In this document: one piece after another, positions 28,937 to 37,895 of the stretch
Layout of the letters: each line of letters opens with the position of its first letter
Numbering within the stretch: the first letter of the stretch is position 1
NCBI RefSeq assembly: GCF_002900095.1
Contig: NZ_LLKN01000003.1
Span: 178,638-242,637 of the forward strand
Direction: 5' to 3'
Length of the DNA stretch: 64,000 bases
Source of the DNA: Salegentibacter mishustinae
GTDB taxonomy: Bacteria > Bacteroidota > Bacteroidia > Flavobacteriales > Flavobacteriaceae
Translations under genes and position numbers: made by a program
The notes under the pieces: model-generated
The model's input: the letters and a program-made list of their open reading frames with translations, nothing else
The model's database searches: none
What the model was told of the DNA's origin: nothing

Positions 28937-30808
28937 ATGGAAGAAAAGAAATTTGATGTTCAGTCCTTAATTGGATTTATACTTATTGGTGGAATCTTAA
29001 TTTGGATGTTATACACCAATAGCGCTTCAGAAGAAGTAGTAGACCCACAGCAAGAAACCGAACAGGTTGAGGTTCCAGGAAATACAGATTCCAACCAGCC
29101 ACCGCAACAAGAACAAGACTTACAAAGCCAGGGCGCAGATTCTACTGCTCTTGCCCAGGCACGTGAGCGTTTAGGCGCTTTTGGGTATTCGGCAAGTCTT
29201 CCATCGGCTACAGAAAATACTACCACAATTTCTAACGATGTTTTAGAACTTAAAATAGACAATAAAGGTGGATATATTTCAGAAGCAAGGTTAACCAATT
29301 ATAAAACCTTCGATTCTATTCCGGTTTATTTAATTAAAGACGGGAATGCTTCCTTCAACATTAATTTCACCACTACAGACGGAAGAACACTAGATACTGA
29401 AAATCTATATTTCGAACCTGAAGTAACTCAGAATGGAGATAACCATATTATCTCTATGAAGCTTAAAGTTTCAGAAAACGAATTTCTTGAATATCGTTAT
29501 GTGCTGAAACCAGGTGAATATATGCTGGATTTCAGCATTAGATCCCAGGGATTAAACGATGTCATAAACAGTTCGAGAGATATTAATTTAAACTGGGAAT
29601 TAAAAGGTTATCGCCACGCAAAAAGTATTTCCTACGAAAATCGTTATACCGAACTCATCTATGAATATGACGAAGGTGATGACGATTATTTAGGTAGCGG
29701 TGATTTTGAAGAACAGGAAGATGAAAATATTACTTATGTAGCCTTCAAACAGCATTTCTTCACCTCTATATTATTAACAGATAATCCTTTTGAGAGAGGA
29801 AAATTCACCTCCGAAAACCTGGTTCAAGACGAAGAGGTAGATACCGTTTATACCAAAAAATTTGCTGCGCAATTGCCTTTAGAATTACAGGGTGGGGAGC
29901 TTAATTATAATATGGACTGGTACTACGGGCCTACAGATTATAAGATCTTAAACGATTATGACCGTAACCTTGATGAAGTTGTACCATTAGGTTGGGGAAT
30001 TTTTGGATGGATCAATAAATATGTATTCATCCCGTTCTTCGCATTTTTAAGCGGAGTTTTACCGAGCTACGGTATTGCAATTATTGTAATGACCATTGTT
30101 GTGAGAATTGTACTTTCTCCGGTTACTTACAAATCTTATCTCTCACAAGCTAAAATGAAGGTTTTAAGACCTGAAATTAACGAGCTTAACGAGAAGTATA
30201 AGGATAATGCGATGAAAAAACAGCAAGAAACTATGAAGCTGTATAGTAAAGCAGGAGCCAGCCCAATGAGTGGTTGTTTACCCGCCTTAATGCAAATTCC
30301 GGTTTTCTATGCTTTATTCCAATTCTTCCCAAGTGCTTTCCAGTTAAGACAGAAAGGATTTTTATGGGCAGACGATTTATCAAGTTATGATACTATAGCC
30401 GAGTTACCGTTCACCATTCCATTCTATGGAGATCACGTGAGTTTATTCCCAATTTTAGCGTCTATTGCAATCTTTATTTATATGATGATGACTACGGGAC
30501 AGAGTATGCAGCAAACCCAGCAACCGGGAATGCCTAATATGAAATTTATTATGTACCTGTCTCCGCTAATGATGTTGTTCTTCTTTAATAACTATGCGAG
30601 TGGACTTTCATTATACTACTTCACCTCTAACCTTATTACCATAGGTATTATGTTGGTGATCAAATATGTGATTATTGATGAAGATAAAATTCACGCAAAG
30701 ATCCAGGAAAACAAGAAAAAGCCTAAAAAGCAGAATAAGTTCACCAGGAAAATGCAGGAAATGATGGAGCAGGCAGAACAGCAAAAAAATCAACAGAAGA
30801 AAAAGTAA
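28937..30808 (+). CDS. yidC: membrane protein insertase YidC
   Basis: 623 residues. An N-terminal helix (about 9-26) leads to a large periplasmic beta domain typical of Gram-negative YidC, then five C-terminal helices holding the insertase core (FGWINKYVFIPFFAFLSG, and SGCLPALMQIPVFYALFQFF). The basic Gln/Lys-rich tail probably contacts ribosomes. It inserts inner-membrane proteins with or without SecYEG. Terminated by a strong hairpin. Confidence 0.97.
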   Translation: MEEKKFDVQSLIGFILIGGILIWMLYTNSASEEVVDPQQETEQVEVPGNTDSNQPPQQEQDLQSQGADSTALAQARERLGAFGYSASLPSATENTTTISNDVLELKIDNKGGYISEARLTNYKTFDSIPVYLIKDGNASFNINFTTTDGRTLDTENLYFEPEVTQNGDNHIISMKLKVSENEFLEYRYVLKPGEYMLDFSIRSQGLNDVINSSRDINLNWELKGYRHAKSISYENRYTELIYEYDEGDDDYLGSGDFEEQEDENITYVAFKQHFFTSILLTDNPFERGKFTSENLVQDEEVDTVYTKKFAAQLPLELQGGELNYNMDWYYGPTDYKILNDYDRNLDEVVPLGWGIFGWINKYVFIPFFAFLSGVLPSYGIAIIVMTIVVRIVLSPVTYKSYLSQAKMKVLRPEINELNEKYKDNAMKKQQETMKLYSKAGASPMSGCLPALMQIPVFYALFQFFPSAFQLRQKGFLWADDLSSYDTIAELPFTIPFYGDHVSLFPILASIAIFIYMMMTTGQSMQQTQQPGMPNMKFIMYLSPLMMLFFFNNYASGLSLYYFTSNLITIGIMLVIKYVIIDEDKIHAKIQENKKKPKKQNKFTRKMQEMMEQAEQQKNQQKKK

Positions 30809-30831
30809 ACTGATTTTAGCTTAAAATAGAG

Positions 30832-30870
30832 AAACCTGGTCTAAAAATAATTTTAGACCGGGTTTTTTCT
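30832..30870 (+). terminator. rho-independent terminator after yidC
   Basis: Stem AAACCtGGTCTAAAA / TTTTAGACCgGGTTT (30832-30846 with 30851-30865), one mismatch, followed by a T run (TTTC). Confidence 0.9.
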
Positions 30871-30872
30871 TA

Positions 30873-30954
30873 CGTCATCCTGAACTTGTTTCAGGATCTA
30901 TTAGGTTGGAAAAAATTAAATCATTCTAGATCCTGAAATGAATTCAGGATGACG
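30873..30954. repeat. 82-bp inverted repeat with CATCCTGAA-type arms
   Basis: Two 28-base arms (30873-30900 and 30927-30954) are inverted complements with about three mismatches, around a 26-base AT-rich loop. The arm begins CGTCATCCTGAACTTG. From memory, this arm type is widespread between genes in Bacteroidota. It sits between the converging yidC and pcm genes, where it may also help stop transcription from both sides. Confidence 0.8.
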
Positions 30955-30986
30955 ATAAATTGAAAAGTTTTTTTTAAAAACTGCTA

Positions 30987-31631
30987 TTAATTCTTATCCC
31001 CAAGAAGAGGCACGAACCTAAACTGCCCAAATTCGGTTTTATCGAATTCAGTAGGAGATTTTCTTATAAAAAGGGTCATCGTTTGCACATCGTCGCCCAC
31101 AGGAATTACCATCCTGCCTCCAACTTTTAACTGTCCTAAAAGATCTTTAGGAACAAAAGGAGCGCCAGCAGTTACAATTATTTTATCAAAAGGTGCATAA
31201 TCTGGCATTCCTTTGTAGCCATCTCCAAAACTAAGATGCTTAGGACGATAGCCTATTTTATTCAGAAACATTTTTGTTTTTCTATAAAGCTCTCGCTGGC
31301 GTTCTATGCTGTAAACTTTCGCTCCAAGTTCACATAAAACCGCGGTCTGATAACCACTTCCGGTTCCGATCTCCAAAACTTTATCGCCTTTTTCGATTTC
31401 TAATTTTTCGGTTTGAAAAGCAACGGTATAAGGTTGGGAAATAGTTTGATCTGCAGCAATAGGAAAAGCTTTATCCTGGTAGGCGTGATCTTCAAAACTA
31501 CTATCCATAAAGAGATGCCTGGGAATTTTTCCAATCGCGTCTAAAACCGCTTTATCGGTGATTCCCTTTTTCTTTACGGTCTTCACCAATTGTTGTCTTT
31601 TTCCTTTATGTCTATAATTGTCCTGAATCAC
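30987..31631 (-). CDS. pcm: protein-L-isoaspartate O-methyltransferase
   Basis: 214 residues. The SAM-binding motif I is VLEIGTGSGYQTAVL, with the PCMT-typical QTISQPYTVAFQTE before it and DKIIVTAGAP and GGRMVIPVG after it. It repairs isoaspartyl damage in proteins in the cytoplasm. It is divergent from the downstream oxidoreductase gene, with a -7 box on each strand in the gap. Confidence 0.95.
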   Translation of the reverse strand: MIQDNYRHKGKRQQLVKTVKKKGITDKAVLDAIGKIPRHLFMDSSFEDHAYQDKAFPIAADQTISQPYTVAFQTEKLEIEKGDKVLEIGTGSGYQTAVLCELGAKVYSIERQRELYRKTKMFLNKIGYRPKHLSFGDGYKGMPDYAPFDKIIVTAGAPFVPKDLLGQLKVGGRMVIPVGDDVQTMTLFIRKSPTEFDKTEFGQFRFVPLLGDKN

Positions 31632-31650
31632 TTAATTTCTCGTTTAGATT

Positions 31651-31659
31651 GCAAAAATA
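31651..31659 (-). promoter_or_regulatory. -7 promoter box for pcm
   Basis: Reads TATTTTTGC on the minus strand, an exact consensus match 20 bp before the pcm start. Confidence 0.5.
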
Positions 31660-31738
31660 CTCATTACAAGTCAAAGTTGCCAAGCGAAATCACGGGAGAT
31701 TCCCCGTCTAATCCCTAAACTATTTGCAATCAAAATGC

Positions 31739-31746
31739 TATTTTTG
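31739..31746 (+). promoter_or_regulatory. -7 promoter box for the Gfo/Idh/MocA gene
   Basis: TATTTTTG lies 21 bp before the ATG at 31768 but only 6 bp before the ATG at 31753, so it supports the later start. Confidence 0.5.
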
Positions 31747-31767
31747 TGAAAAATGCTAAAAAATATG

Positions 31768-32730
31768 TTGAAAGTTGGCGTGCTTGGTGCAGGACACTTA
31801 GGGAAGATACATTTAAAATTACTTAATCAGTCTGAAAAATATGAGCTCGTAGGTTTCTACGATGCCAGTTCAGAAAATGCTGAAAAGATTTCTGCGGAAT
31901 TCGGTTATAAAAAATTCGATATCATAGAAGACCTCATCGAGGCGGTAGATGTGGTAGATGTAGTAACTCCTACCCTTTCCCATTTTGAAGTAGCAAAAAA
32001 AACAATTACGGCGGGTAAACATCTTTTTATAGAAAAACCCATTACCAATACATTTGCTGAAGCCGAAGAACTTATTGCCTTAGCCAAAAAACACGGTGTA
32101 AAAGGCCAGGTTGGTCACGTAGAGCGTTTTAACCCTGCATTTAGAGCCGTAGCTTCTCGAATTGAAAACCCTATGTTTATTGAGGCGCATCGTCTTGCAG
32201 AATTCAATCCTCGCGGCACAGATGTTCCGGTGGTTCTGGATTTAATGATCCACGATATTGATGCGGTTCTAAGCGTAGTAAAGTCGAAGGTGAAAAATAT
32301 CAATGCCAGCGGAGTTTCAGTAATTAGCGATACTCCAGATATTGCAAACGCAAGAATTGAATTTGAAAACGGATGCGTGGCCAACTTAACCGCCAGCCGA
32401 ATTTCAATGAAAAATATGCGCAAATCCAGATTTTTTCAGCGAGACGCTTATATTTCGGTAGATTTTCTGGAGAAAAAATGCGAGGTGGTAAAAATGAAAG
32501 ATGCCCCTGAAAAAGAAGATGAATACGCGATGATCTTGCAAAATGCCGAAGGAGTGAAAAAACAAATCTATTTTGATAATCCTGATGTTTCCCCAAACAA
32601 CGCCATTTTAGATGAGTTGGAAACTTTTGCTGACGCCATTAATAATAATACCATTCCAATAGTGACGCTGGAACAGGGCGCTGAAGCTTTGCGCGTTGCC
32701 AATGGAGTTATTAAAAGTTTTAGTAAATAA
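31768..32730 (+). CDS. Gfo/Idh/MocA family oxidoreductase
   Basis: 320 residues. The N-terminal Rossmann domain starts with VGVLGAGHLGKIHL, and the family motif is FIEKPITNTFAEAEELI, with the EKP lysine. The C-terminal domain carries LDLMIHDIDAVL with a catalytic-type histidine. It oxidises or reduces a sugar or cyclitol with NAD(P). I chose ATG 31768 because the -7 box would leave almost no leader for ATG 31753. The hbd gene follows by 55 bp. Confidence 0.9.
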   Translation: MKVGVLGAGHLGKIHLKLLNQSEKYELVGFYDASSENAEKISAEFGYKKFDIIEDLIEAVDVVDVVTPTLSHFEVAKKTITAGKHLFIEKPITNTFAEAEELIALAKKHGVKGQVGHVERFNPAFRAVASRIENPMFIEAHRLAEFNPRGTDVPVVLDLMIHDIDAVLSVVKSKVKNINASGVSVISDTPDIANARIEFENGCVANLTASRISMKNMRKSRFFQRDAYISVDFLEKKCEVVKMKDAPEKEDEYAMILQNAEGVKKQIYFDNPDVSPNNAILDELETFADAINNNTIPIVTLEQGAEALRVANGVIKSFSK

Positions 32731-32785
32731 TATAAAATCTATTTCAGTTGATTTAAGGCTGAAATTCATATAAAAACCACACAAT

Positions 32786-33673
32786 ATGAAAAATATAGCA
32801 GTTATAGGAGCAGGAACTATGGGCAACGGAATCGCCCACACTTTTGCCCAATTTGGATACAAAGTAAACCTTATAGACATTTCAGAAGAAAGTCTGGATA
32901 AGGGAATGAAAACTATTTCTGGGAATTTAGACCGAATGGTTTCTAAAGAAAAAATAAGTGCAGCAGATAAAGAGACAACGCTTAACAATATCACAACATA
33001 TACCGATATACCTAAAGGTGTTAAGGAAATAGACCTTGTAGTAGAAGCAGCTACAGAAAATGAAGACCTAAAACTTAAGATCTTTAAGCAACTGGACGAA
33101 AATTGCTCAGCAGAAACCATTTTGGCGAGTAATACTTCTTCGATTTCTATTACAAAAATCGCTTCTGTAGTTTCCAATCCAGAACGGGTAATTGGAATGC
33201 ACTTTATGAACCCGGTGCCAATTATGAAACTGGTAGAGATTATACGCGGTTATAATACCAGCGATAAGGTTACTAAAAGCATTATGGAACTTTCAGAAAA
33301 CCTGAAAAAAGTTCCGGTTGAAGCTAACGATTACCCGGGTTTTGTGGCCAACCGTATTTTAATGCCTATGATAAACGAGGCGATTGAAACTTTTTATAAC
33401 AATGTGGCTGGTGTTAAGGAAATTGACACCGTAATGAAACTTGGAATGGCGCACCCAATGGGCCCACTTCAATTGGCCGATTTTATTGGTTTAGATGTTT
33501 GTCATTCTATCCTTGAAGTAATGTACGACGGTTTTAAAAACCCAAAATATGCGCCCTGTCCGTTATTGACTAATATGGTTATGGCCGGAAAACTGGGAAT
33601 AAAATCTGGTGAAGGTTTTTATGATTATTCTGAAAGTAAAAAAGCCGAAAAGGTTTCTTCACAATTCAGCTAA
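32786..33673 (+). CDS. 3-hydroxybutyryl-CoA dehydrogenase family protein
   Basis: 295 residues. The NAD-binding site is VIGAGTMGNGIAHTFAQFG. The catalytic histidine and glutamate lie in IGMHFMNPVP and the segment after it, and DYPGFVANRILMPMINEAIE is the C-terminal domain signature. It converts 3-hydroxyacyl-CoA to acetoacetyl-CoA-type products in fatty-acid or butanoate metabolism. The DUF1015 gene starts 14 bp later. Confidence 0.94.
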   Translation: MKNIAVIGAGTMGNGIAHTFAQFGYKVNLIDISEESLDKGMKTISGNLDRMVSKEKISAADKETTLNNITTYTDIPKGVKEIDLVVEAATENEDLKLKIFKQLDENCSAETILASNTSSISITKIASVVSNPERVIGMHFMNPVPIMKLVEIIRGYNTSDKVTKSIMELSENLKKVPVEANDYPGFVANRILMPMINEAIETFYNNVAGVKEIDTVMKLGMAHPMGPLQLADFIGLDVCHSILEVMYDGFKNPKYAPCPLLTNMVMAGKLGIKSGEGFYDYSESKKAEKVSSQFS

Positions 33674-33687
33674 ATTATTTGTAGAAT

Positions 33688-34932
33688 TTGACCAAAATAC
33701 TTCCATTTAAAGCGGTTAGGCCGCAACGCGCCAAAGCCGGCCTTGTAGCTACAAAATCTTTTGAAGATTATACTGAAGCTGAAATAAGAGCGATCTTACA
33801 GTATAACCCGTATTCATTTTTACATATTCTGAATCCGGGTTATAAATTTCAGCACGAAATAACGGGCGGACAACGATTTCAAATGGTTAAGAATCGTTAC
33901 CTGGAATTTAAAGAAGAAAACTCTTTTATAAAAGATGAAAAACCCGCTTACTACCTTTACAAAATTGTAAGCCGGGAAAGTAGTTGCTGCGGAATTATCG
34001 CTGCGGCCAGTGCCGAGGATTATGAAAATAACCTCATTAAAAAACACGAAGACACCATTGCCCATCGCGAAACATTGTTCAAGGATTATTTGAAAGTAGT
34101 AGGTTTTAATACCGAACCGGTTTTACTTACTTATCCCGATAATTCTAAAATTAATGACGTGATCGCCCAGGTTATGGCAACCCGTGCCGAATATGAATTT
34201 GCCACTGCAAACCGGGAAATCCATTATTTATGGAAGATTGATGAGGAAGAGCTATTGGAACAAATTAAGGAAGAGTTTGAGCAGATGCCGCATTTGTATA
34301 TTGCTGACGGCCACCATAGAAGTGCCTCCTCTTATTTGTTAGCCCAGGAATCGAAAGCAGCTAATGCAAATCACACCGGCAAGGAAGCTTATAATTATTT
34401 TTTAAGCTATCTTATTTCAGAAAGCAATTTAAAGATCCACGAATTTAGTAGGTTGGTAACCGATTTGAATGGGCATACCAAGGAAGAGTTCCTTATTCAG
34501 CTAGATGAGTATTTTCGGATTGAAAATCACGGGATGGAAGTTTATAAGCCGATGCAAAAACATCATTTCAATATGTATTTGGATGGCGAATTTTATTCCC
34601 TTTATTTGCGAAAAACAAACTATGAATTTGGTGATTCTTTATCTAAATTAGATCCTTATATTTTATATAAAAAAGTGCTTCAGCCAATTTTGGGAATCGA
34701 AGACCTTAGAAATGACAAGCGTATTTCTTATATTCACGGTAAGAATGATCTCATAGAAATTAAAACTCGTATAGATAAAGGAGAATTTGCTGTAGGTTTT
34801 GGCATGCTTCCATTAAGCATAAAGGAAATTAAAGAAACCGCCGATGAAGGCTTAACAATGCCGCCAAAAAGCACCTATATTGAACCCAAACTATTAAGCG
34901 GATTGACCATTTATGAGTTTGAAATTAACTAA
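33688..34932 (+). CDS. DUF1015 family protein
   Basis: 414 residues. DUF1015 is shown by ILPFKAVRP at the N-terminus, LYIADGHHRSASSY in the middle and VGFGMLPLSIKEIKETAD near the end. The start is TTG at 33688, which places the conserved PFKAVRP close to the N-terminus as in homologues; no ATG lies nearby. The function is unproven; the family is often next to serine/glycerate metabolism genes, and here it sits before yggS. It is soluble. Confidence 0.9.
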   Translation: MTKILPFKAVRPQRAKAGLVATKSFEDYTEAEIRAILQYNPYSFLHILNPGYKFQHEITGGQRFQMVKNRYLEFKEENSFIKDEKPAYYLYKIVSRESSCCGIIAAASAEDYENNLIKKHEDTIAHRETLFKDYLKVVGFNTEPVLLTYPDNSKINDVIAQVMATRAEYEFATANREIHYLWKIDEEELLEQIKEEFEQMPHLYIADGHHRSASSYLLAQESKAANANHTGKEAYNYFLSYLISESNLKIHEFSRLVTDLNGHTKEEFLIQLDEYFRIENHGMEVYKPMQKHHFNMYLDGEFYSLYLRKTNYEFGDSLSKLDPYILYKKVLQPILGIEDLRNDKRISYIHGKNDLIEIKTRIDKGEFAVGFGMLPLSIKEIKETADEGLTMPPKSTYIEPKLLSGLTIYEFEIN

Positions 34933-34944
34933 AAAGTAAATTGC

Positions 34945-35598
34945 ATGGATATTTCAGAAAATATTAAAAATTTCCAGGATGAATTACCTAAAGATGTAAC
35001 CCTGGTAGCTATTTCAAAAACCAAATCGGTAGATGATCTTTTAGAAGCATACGAAGCCGGCCAAAGGCATTTTGGAGAGAATAAGATCCAGGAAATGACC
35101 GAAAAATGGGAAAAACTTCCCAAAGATATTAAATGGCATATGGTAGGCCACGTACAGCGCAATAAAGTGAAATATATGGCGCCTTATGTTTCATTAATAC
35201 ACGCTGTAGATAGTTTAAAATTATTGAAAGAAATTCACAAGGAAGCCGACAAAAATGGTCATTGTATAGATTGCTTGCTTCAAATCAAAATTGCGGAAGA
35301 AGACAGTAAATATGGAATTTCAGCAGATGAAGCCAGGGAAATCTTAGATTCAGAAGAATTTAAAGAGCTAGATCATGTAAAAGTTAAAGGTCTAATGGGA
35401 ATGGCCACTTTTACCGACGATGAAAAACAAGTGAAAAAAGAGTTTGATCATTTAAAAACTGTATTCGACGAGTTTAAGGAGCAATATTCAAATTTCGAAA
35501 TTCTCTCCATGGGAATGAGTGGCGATTATAAAATTGCTATAGATTCCGGAAGCAATATGGTGCGTATTGGGAGTGAAATTTTTGGAGCCAGAGATTAA
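34945..35598 (+). CDS. YggS family pyridoxal phosphate homeostasis protein
   Basis: 217 residues, a single-domain PLP-binding TIM barrel. The lysine that binds PLP is in LVAISKTKSVDDL, and FGENKIQEM, WHMVGHVQRNK and LSMGMSGDY are the family signatures. It buffers PLP in the cytoplasm. It is 12 bp after DUF1015, and the exonuclease gene follows by 24 bp, so all are likely co-transcribed. Confidence 0.95.
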   Translation: MDISENIKNFQDELPKDVTLVAISKTKSVDDLLEAYEAGQRHFGENKIQEMTEKWEKLPKDIKWHMVGHVQRNKVKYMAPYVSLIHAVDSLKLLKEIHKEADKNGHCIDCLLQIKIAEEDSKYGISADEAREILDSEEFKELDHVKVKGLMGMATFTDDEKQVKKEFDHLKTVFDEFKEQYSNFEILSMGMSGDYKIAIDSGSNMVRIGSEIFGARD

Positions 35599-35622
35599 TT
35601 AAAGAAAACAGAAACATAATTT

Positions 35623-36996
35623 TTGTACGCAGTAGTAGACATAGAAACCACCGGTGGTAAATATAATGAAGAAGGAATTACCGAAATAGCTATCTATAAA
35701 TTTGATGGGCTAAAGGTGGTTGACCAGTTTATAAGCCTGGTGAACCCCGAAAAAGCCATACAGCCTTTTGTAGTTAACCTTACCGGCATAAATAACGATA
35801 TGCTTCGCAATGCGCCCAAATTTTACGAAGTTGCTAAACGCATTGTAGAAATCACCGAAGATTGTGTTTTAGTAGCGCACAATTCAAAATTCGATTATCG
35901 TATTCTTCGAACCGAATTTAAGAGATTGGGCTTTGATTTTGAAAGAAGATCGCTGTGTACTGTAGAACTCTCTAAAAAACTTATTCCCGGCCAGGAATCT
36001 TATAGTTTAGGCAAACTGGTGAGAGCTTTGGGAATTCCTTTAAGTGATCGGCATAGAGCTAGCGGAGATGCACAGGCAACCGTTAAACTCTTTAAAATGT
36101 TACTCGCCAAAGATGTTGAAAAGAATATTTTAAAGGACGCCGTAAAGCTGGAACCCAAACGCCAGGTGGATACCCGCCTGGTTTATATCTTAGAAGACCT
36201 ACCCGGAATTACGGGCGTGTATTATTTTCATAATTCAGACGGGGATATTATTTACATAGGGAAAAGTAAGAATATCAAAAAACGCGTCACGCAGCATTTT
36301 ACCAGCGAGCAACATAAAGCCCGGCAACTCCAAAAAGAAGTTTCTTCGGTAAGTTATGAAGCTACGGGAAATGAACTCGCCGCCCTATTAAAGGAAAATC
36401 AGGAAATAAAGCATAACAAACCCAAGTACAATAAAGCTTTAAAGAAGAATATTTTTAGCCACGCGCTTTATCATTCTACAGATGAGAATGGATATATCAA
36501 TCTTTATATTGGCAGAGCCGGCAAAAAGAACAGTATCACTACCTTTTCTTCTCTAAAAAGAGCCAGGAATGTATTAGAAACATGGATAGCCAAATACGAT
36601 CTTTGCCATAAGCTTTGCCACCTGGAAAAAGGATCTGGAAATTGCTTTAATTACACCATTAAAAAATGTCAAGGCGCTTGCATCAGGGAAGAACCAGCTG
36701 AAGCTTACAACGAAAGGGTTAGAGCGCTAATAGATCAGCATTCCTACAAAAACCAACACATGTTGGTGATAGACCGCGGGCGGGAAGTAGACGAAAAAAG
36801 TGCTTTATTGGTTGAAGACGGAGAGTTTAAAGGTATTGGCTATTTTAATTTAAATCACCAGATTAACAATATAGATATTATTAGATCTATAATAACCCCA
36901 ATGAAAAACGACAGGGACGCGCAGCATATTATTCAGAGTTATTTGCGCCGTAATTCCAGGTTAAAAATTGTTCAGTTAGATCCGCTGGCCAAATAA
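35623..36996 (+). CDS. DEDDh exonuclease fused to a GIY-YIG nuclease domain
   Basis: 457 residues from a TTG start that places VDIETTG right at the N-terminus. The exonuclease part (about 1-165) has VDIETTGG, AHNSKFDYRIL and the closing HRASGDAQAT, as in the DNA polymerase III epsilon subunit. The GIY-YIG part (about 195-280) has GVYYFHNSDGDIIYIGKSKN, as in UvrC and Cho. A Cys-containing C-terminal half (CHKLCHL, CFNYTIKKCQGAC) may bind metal. It is likely a DNA repair nuclease (inference). Such fusions are known in several phyla. Confidence 0.9.
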   Translation: MYAVVDIETTGGKYNEEGITEIAIYKFDGLKVVDQFISLVNPEKAIQPFVVNLTGINNDMLRNAPKFYEVAKRIVEITEDCVLVAHNSKFDYRILRTEFKRLGFDFERRSLCTVELSKKLIPGQESYSLGKLVRALGIPLSDRHRASGDAQATVKLFKMLLAKDVEKNILKDAVKLEPKRQVDTRLVYILEDLPGITGVYYFHNSDGDIIYIGKSKNIKKRVTQHFTSEQHKARQLQKEVSSVSYEATGNELAALLKENQEIKHNKPKYNKALKKNIFSHALYHSTDENGYINLYIGRAGKKNSITTFSSLKRARNVLETWIAKYDLCHKLCHLEKGSGNCFNYTIKKCQGACIREEPAEAYNERVRALIDQHSYKNQHMLVIDRGREVDEKSALLVEDGEFKGIGYFNLNHQINNIDIIRSIITPMKNDRDAQHIIQSYLRRNSRLKIVQLDPLAK

Positions 36997-37061
36997 GTTC
37001 TAAATTACTGACTAGCTTCAGGAATTTATTTAAATTTGAATAATTCATAAATCACCAATTA

Positions 37062-37895
37062 TTGCCAAAAATAGAAGCAAAACCAGGTTGGAAAGCAAAA
37101 CTTCATGAAGTAATTTATGAAGCCGATACTCCTTCAGGGAAGTTTTTTGACGTGGCCTTACTTATTGTAATTGCCATAAGTATCGCATTAGTAATGCTGG
37201 AAAGTGTAGGAACACTAAACACCAAGTATTACTGGCATTTCTATATTGCAGAATGGATTATCACCATAATTTTTAGTATAGAATACATTCTGCGCATAAT
37301 CGCTATAAAAAAACCTAAGAATTATATTTTTAGCTTTTATGGGATCGTAGACCTATTATCTACACTCCCAACCTATCTCGCCTTTATTTTTGGTGGCCAT
37401 AACTTACTATTTGCCGTTAGAGCTTTAAGATTACTTAGAGTCTTCAGGATTTTAAAAGTCACTCGCTATATAGGTGAGTCTAACCGCCTTTTATTAGCCT
37501 TAAGAAATAGTAGGCCCAAGATTATTGTCTTCCTATTTGCTGTACTTATTATTTGCATCATTATGGGTACGGTAATGCACCTGGTAGAAGGGGAAAAAGG
37601 AGGTTTTGATAATATACCACTTAGCATTTACTGGTGTATTGTTACGCTTACCACCGTTGGTTTTGGCGATATCCACCCGGTAACACCTGTGGGACGTTTT
37701 ATAGCTTCTTTTATTATGATTGTTGGTTATGGAATTATTGCGGTACCAACAGGAATTGTTACTTCAGAGATCACCCGCTCGCAAAAAGATAAAATTCCTA
37801 AAAATACTCAGTCCTGTGTTTATTGTAATGAAGATAAACATTTAGACGAAGCTGAATTTTGCCATAACTGCGGAAAACCTCTAAATGACCACTAA
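37062..37895 (+). CDS. voltage-gated potassium channel family protein with C-terminal zinc ribbon
   Basis: 277 residues with six helices. The S4-like voltage sensor is AVRALRLLRVFRILKVTR, and the selectivity filter is TTVGFGD. The C-terminal tail carries CVYCNEDKHLDEAEFCHNCG, two CxxC pairs that look like a zinc ribbon. The start is TTG 37062; the next methionine is inside the first helix. It is an inner-membrane K+ channel. Its stop overlaps the miaA start by 11 bp. Confidence 0.9.
   Translation: MPKIEAKPGWKAKLHEVIYEADTPSGKFFDVALLIVIAISIALVMLESVGTLNTKYYWHFYIAEWIITIIFSIEYILRIIAIKKPKNYIFSFYGIVDLLSTLPTYLAFIFGGHNLLFAVRALRLLRVFRILKVTRYIGESNRLLLALRNSRPKIIVFLFAVLIICIIMGTVMHLVEGEKGGFDNIPLSIYWCIVTLTTVGFGDIHPVTPVGRFIASFIMIVGYGIIAVPTGIVTSEITRSQKDKIPKNTQSCVYCNEDKHLDEAEFCHNCGKPLNDH

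Noticed and set aside
32608..33177. Minus-strand open frame of 189 codons over the hbd start
   Set aside because: Low-complexity antisense of a well-supported gene.
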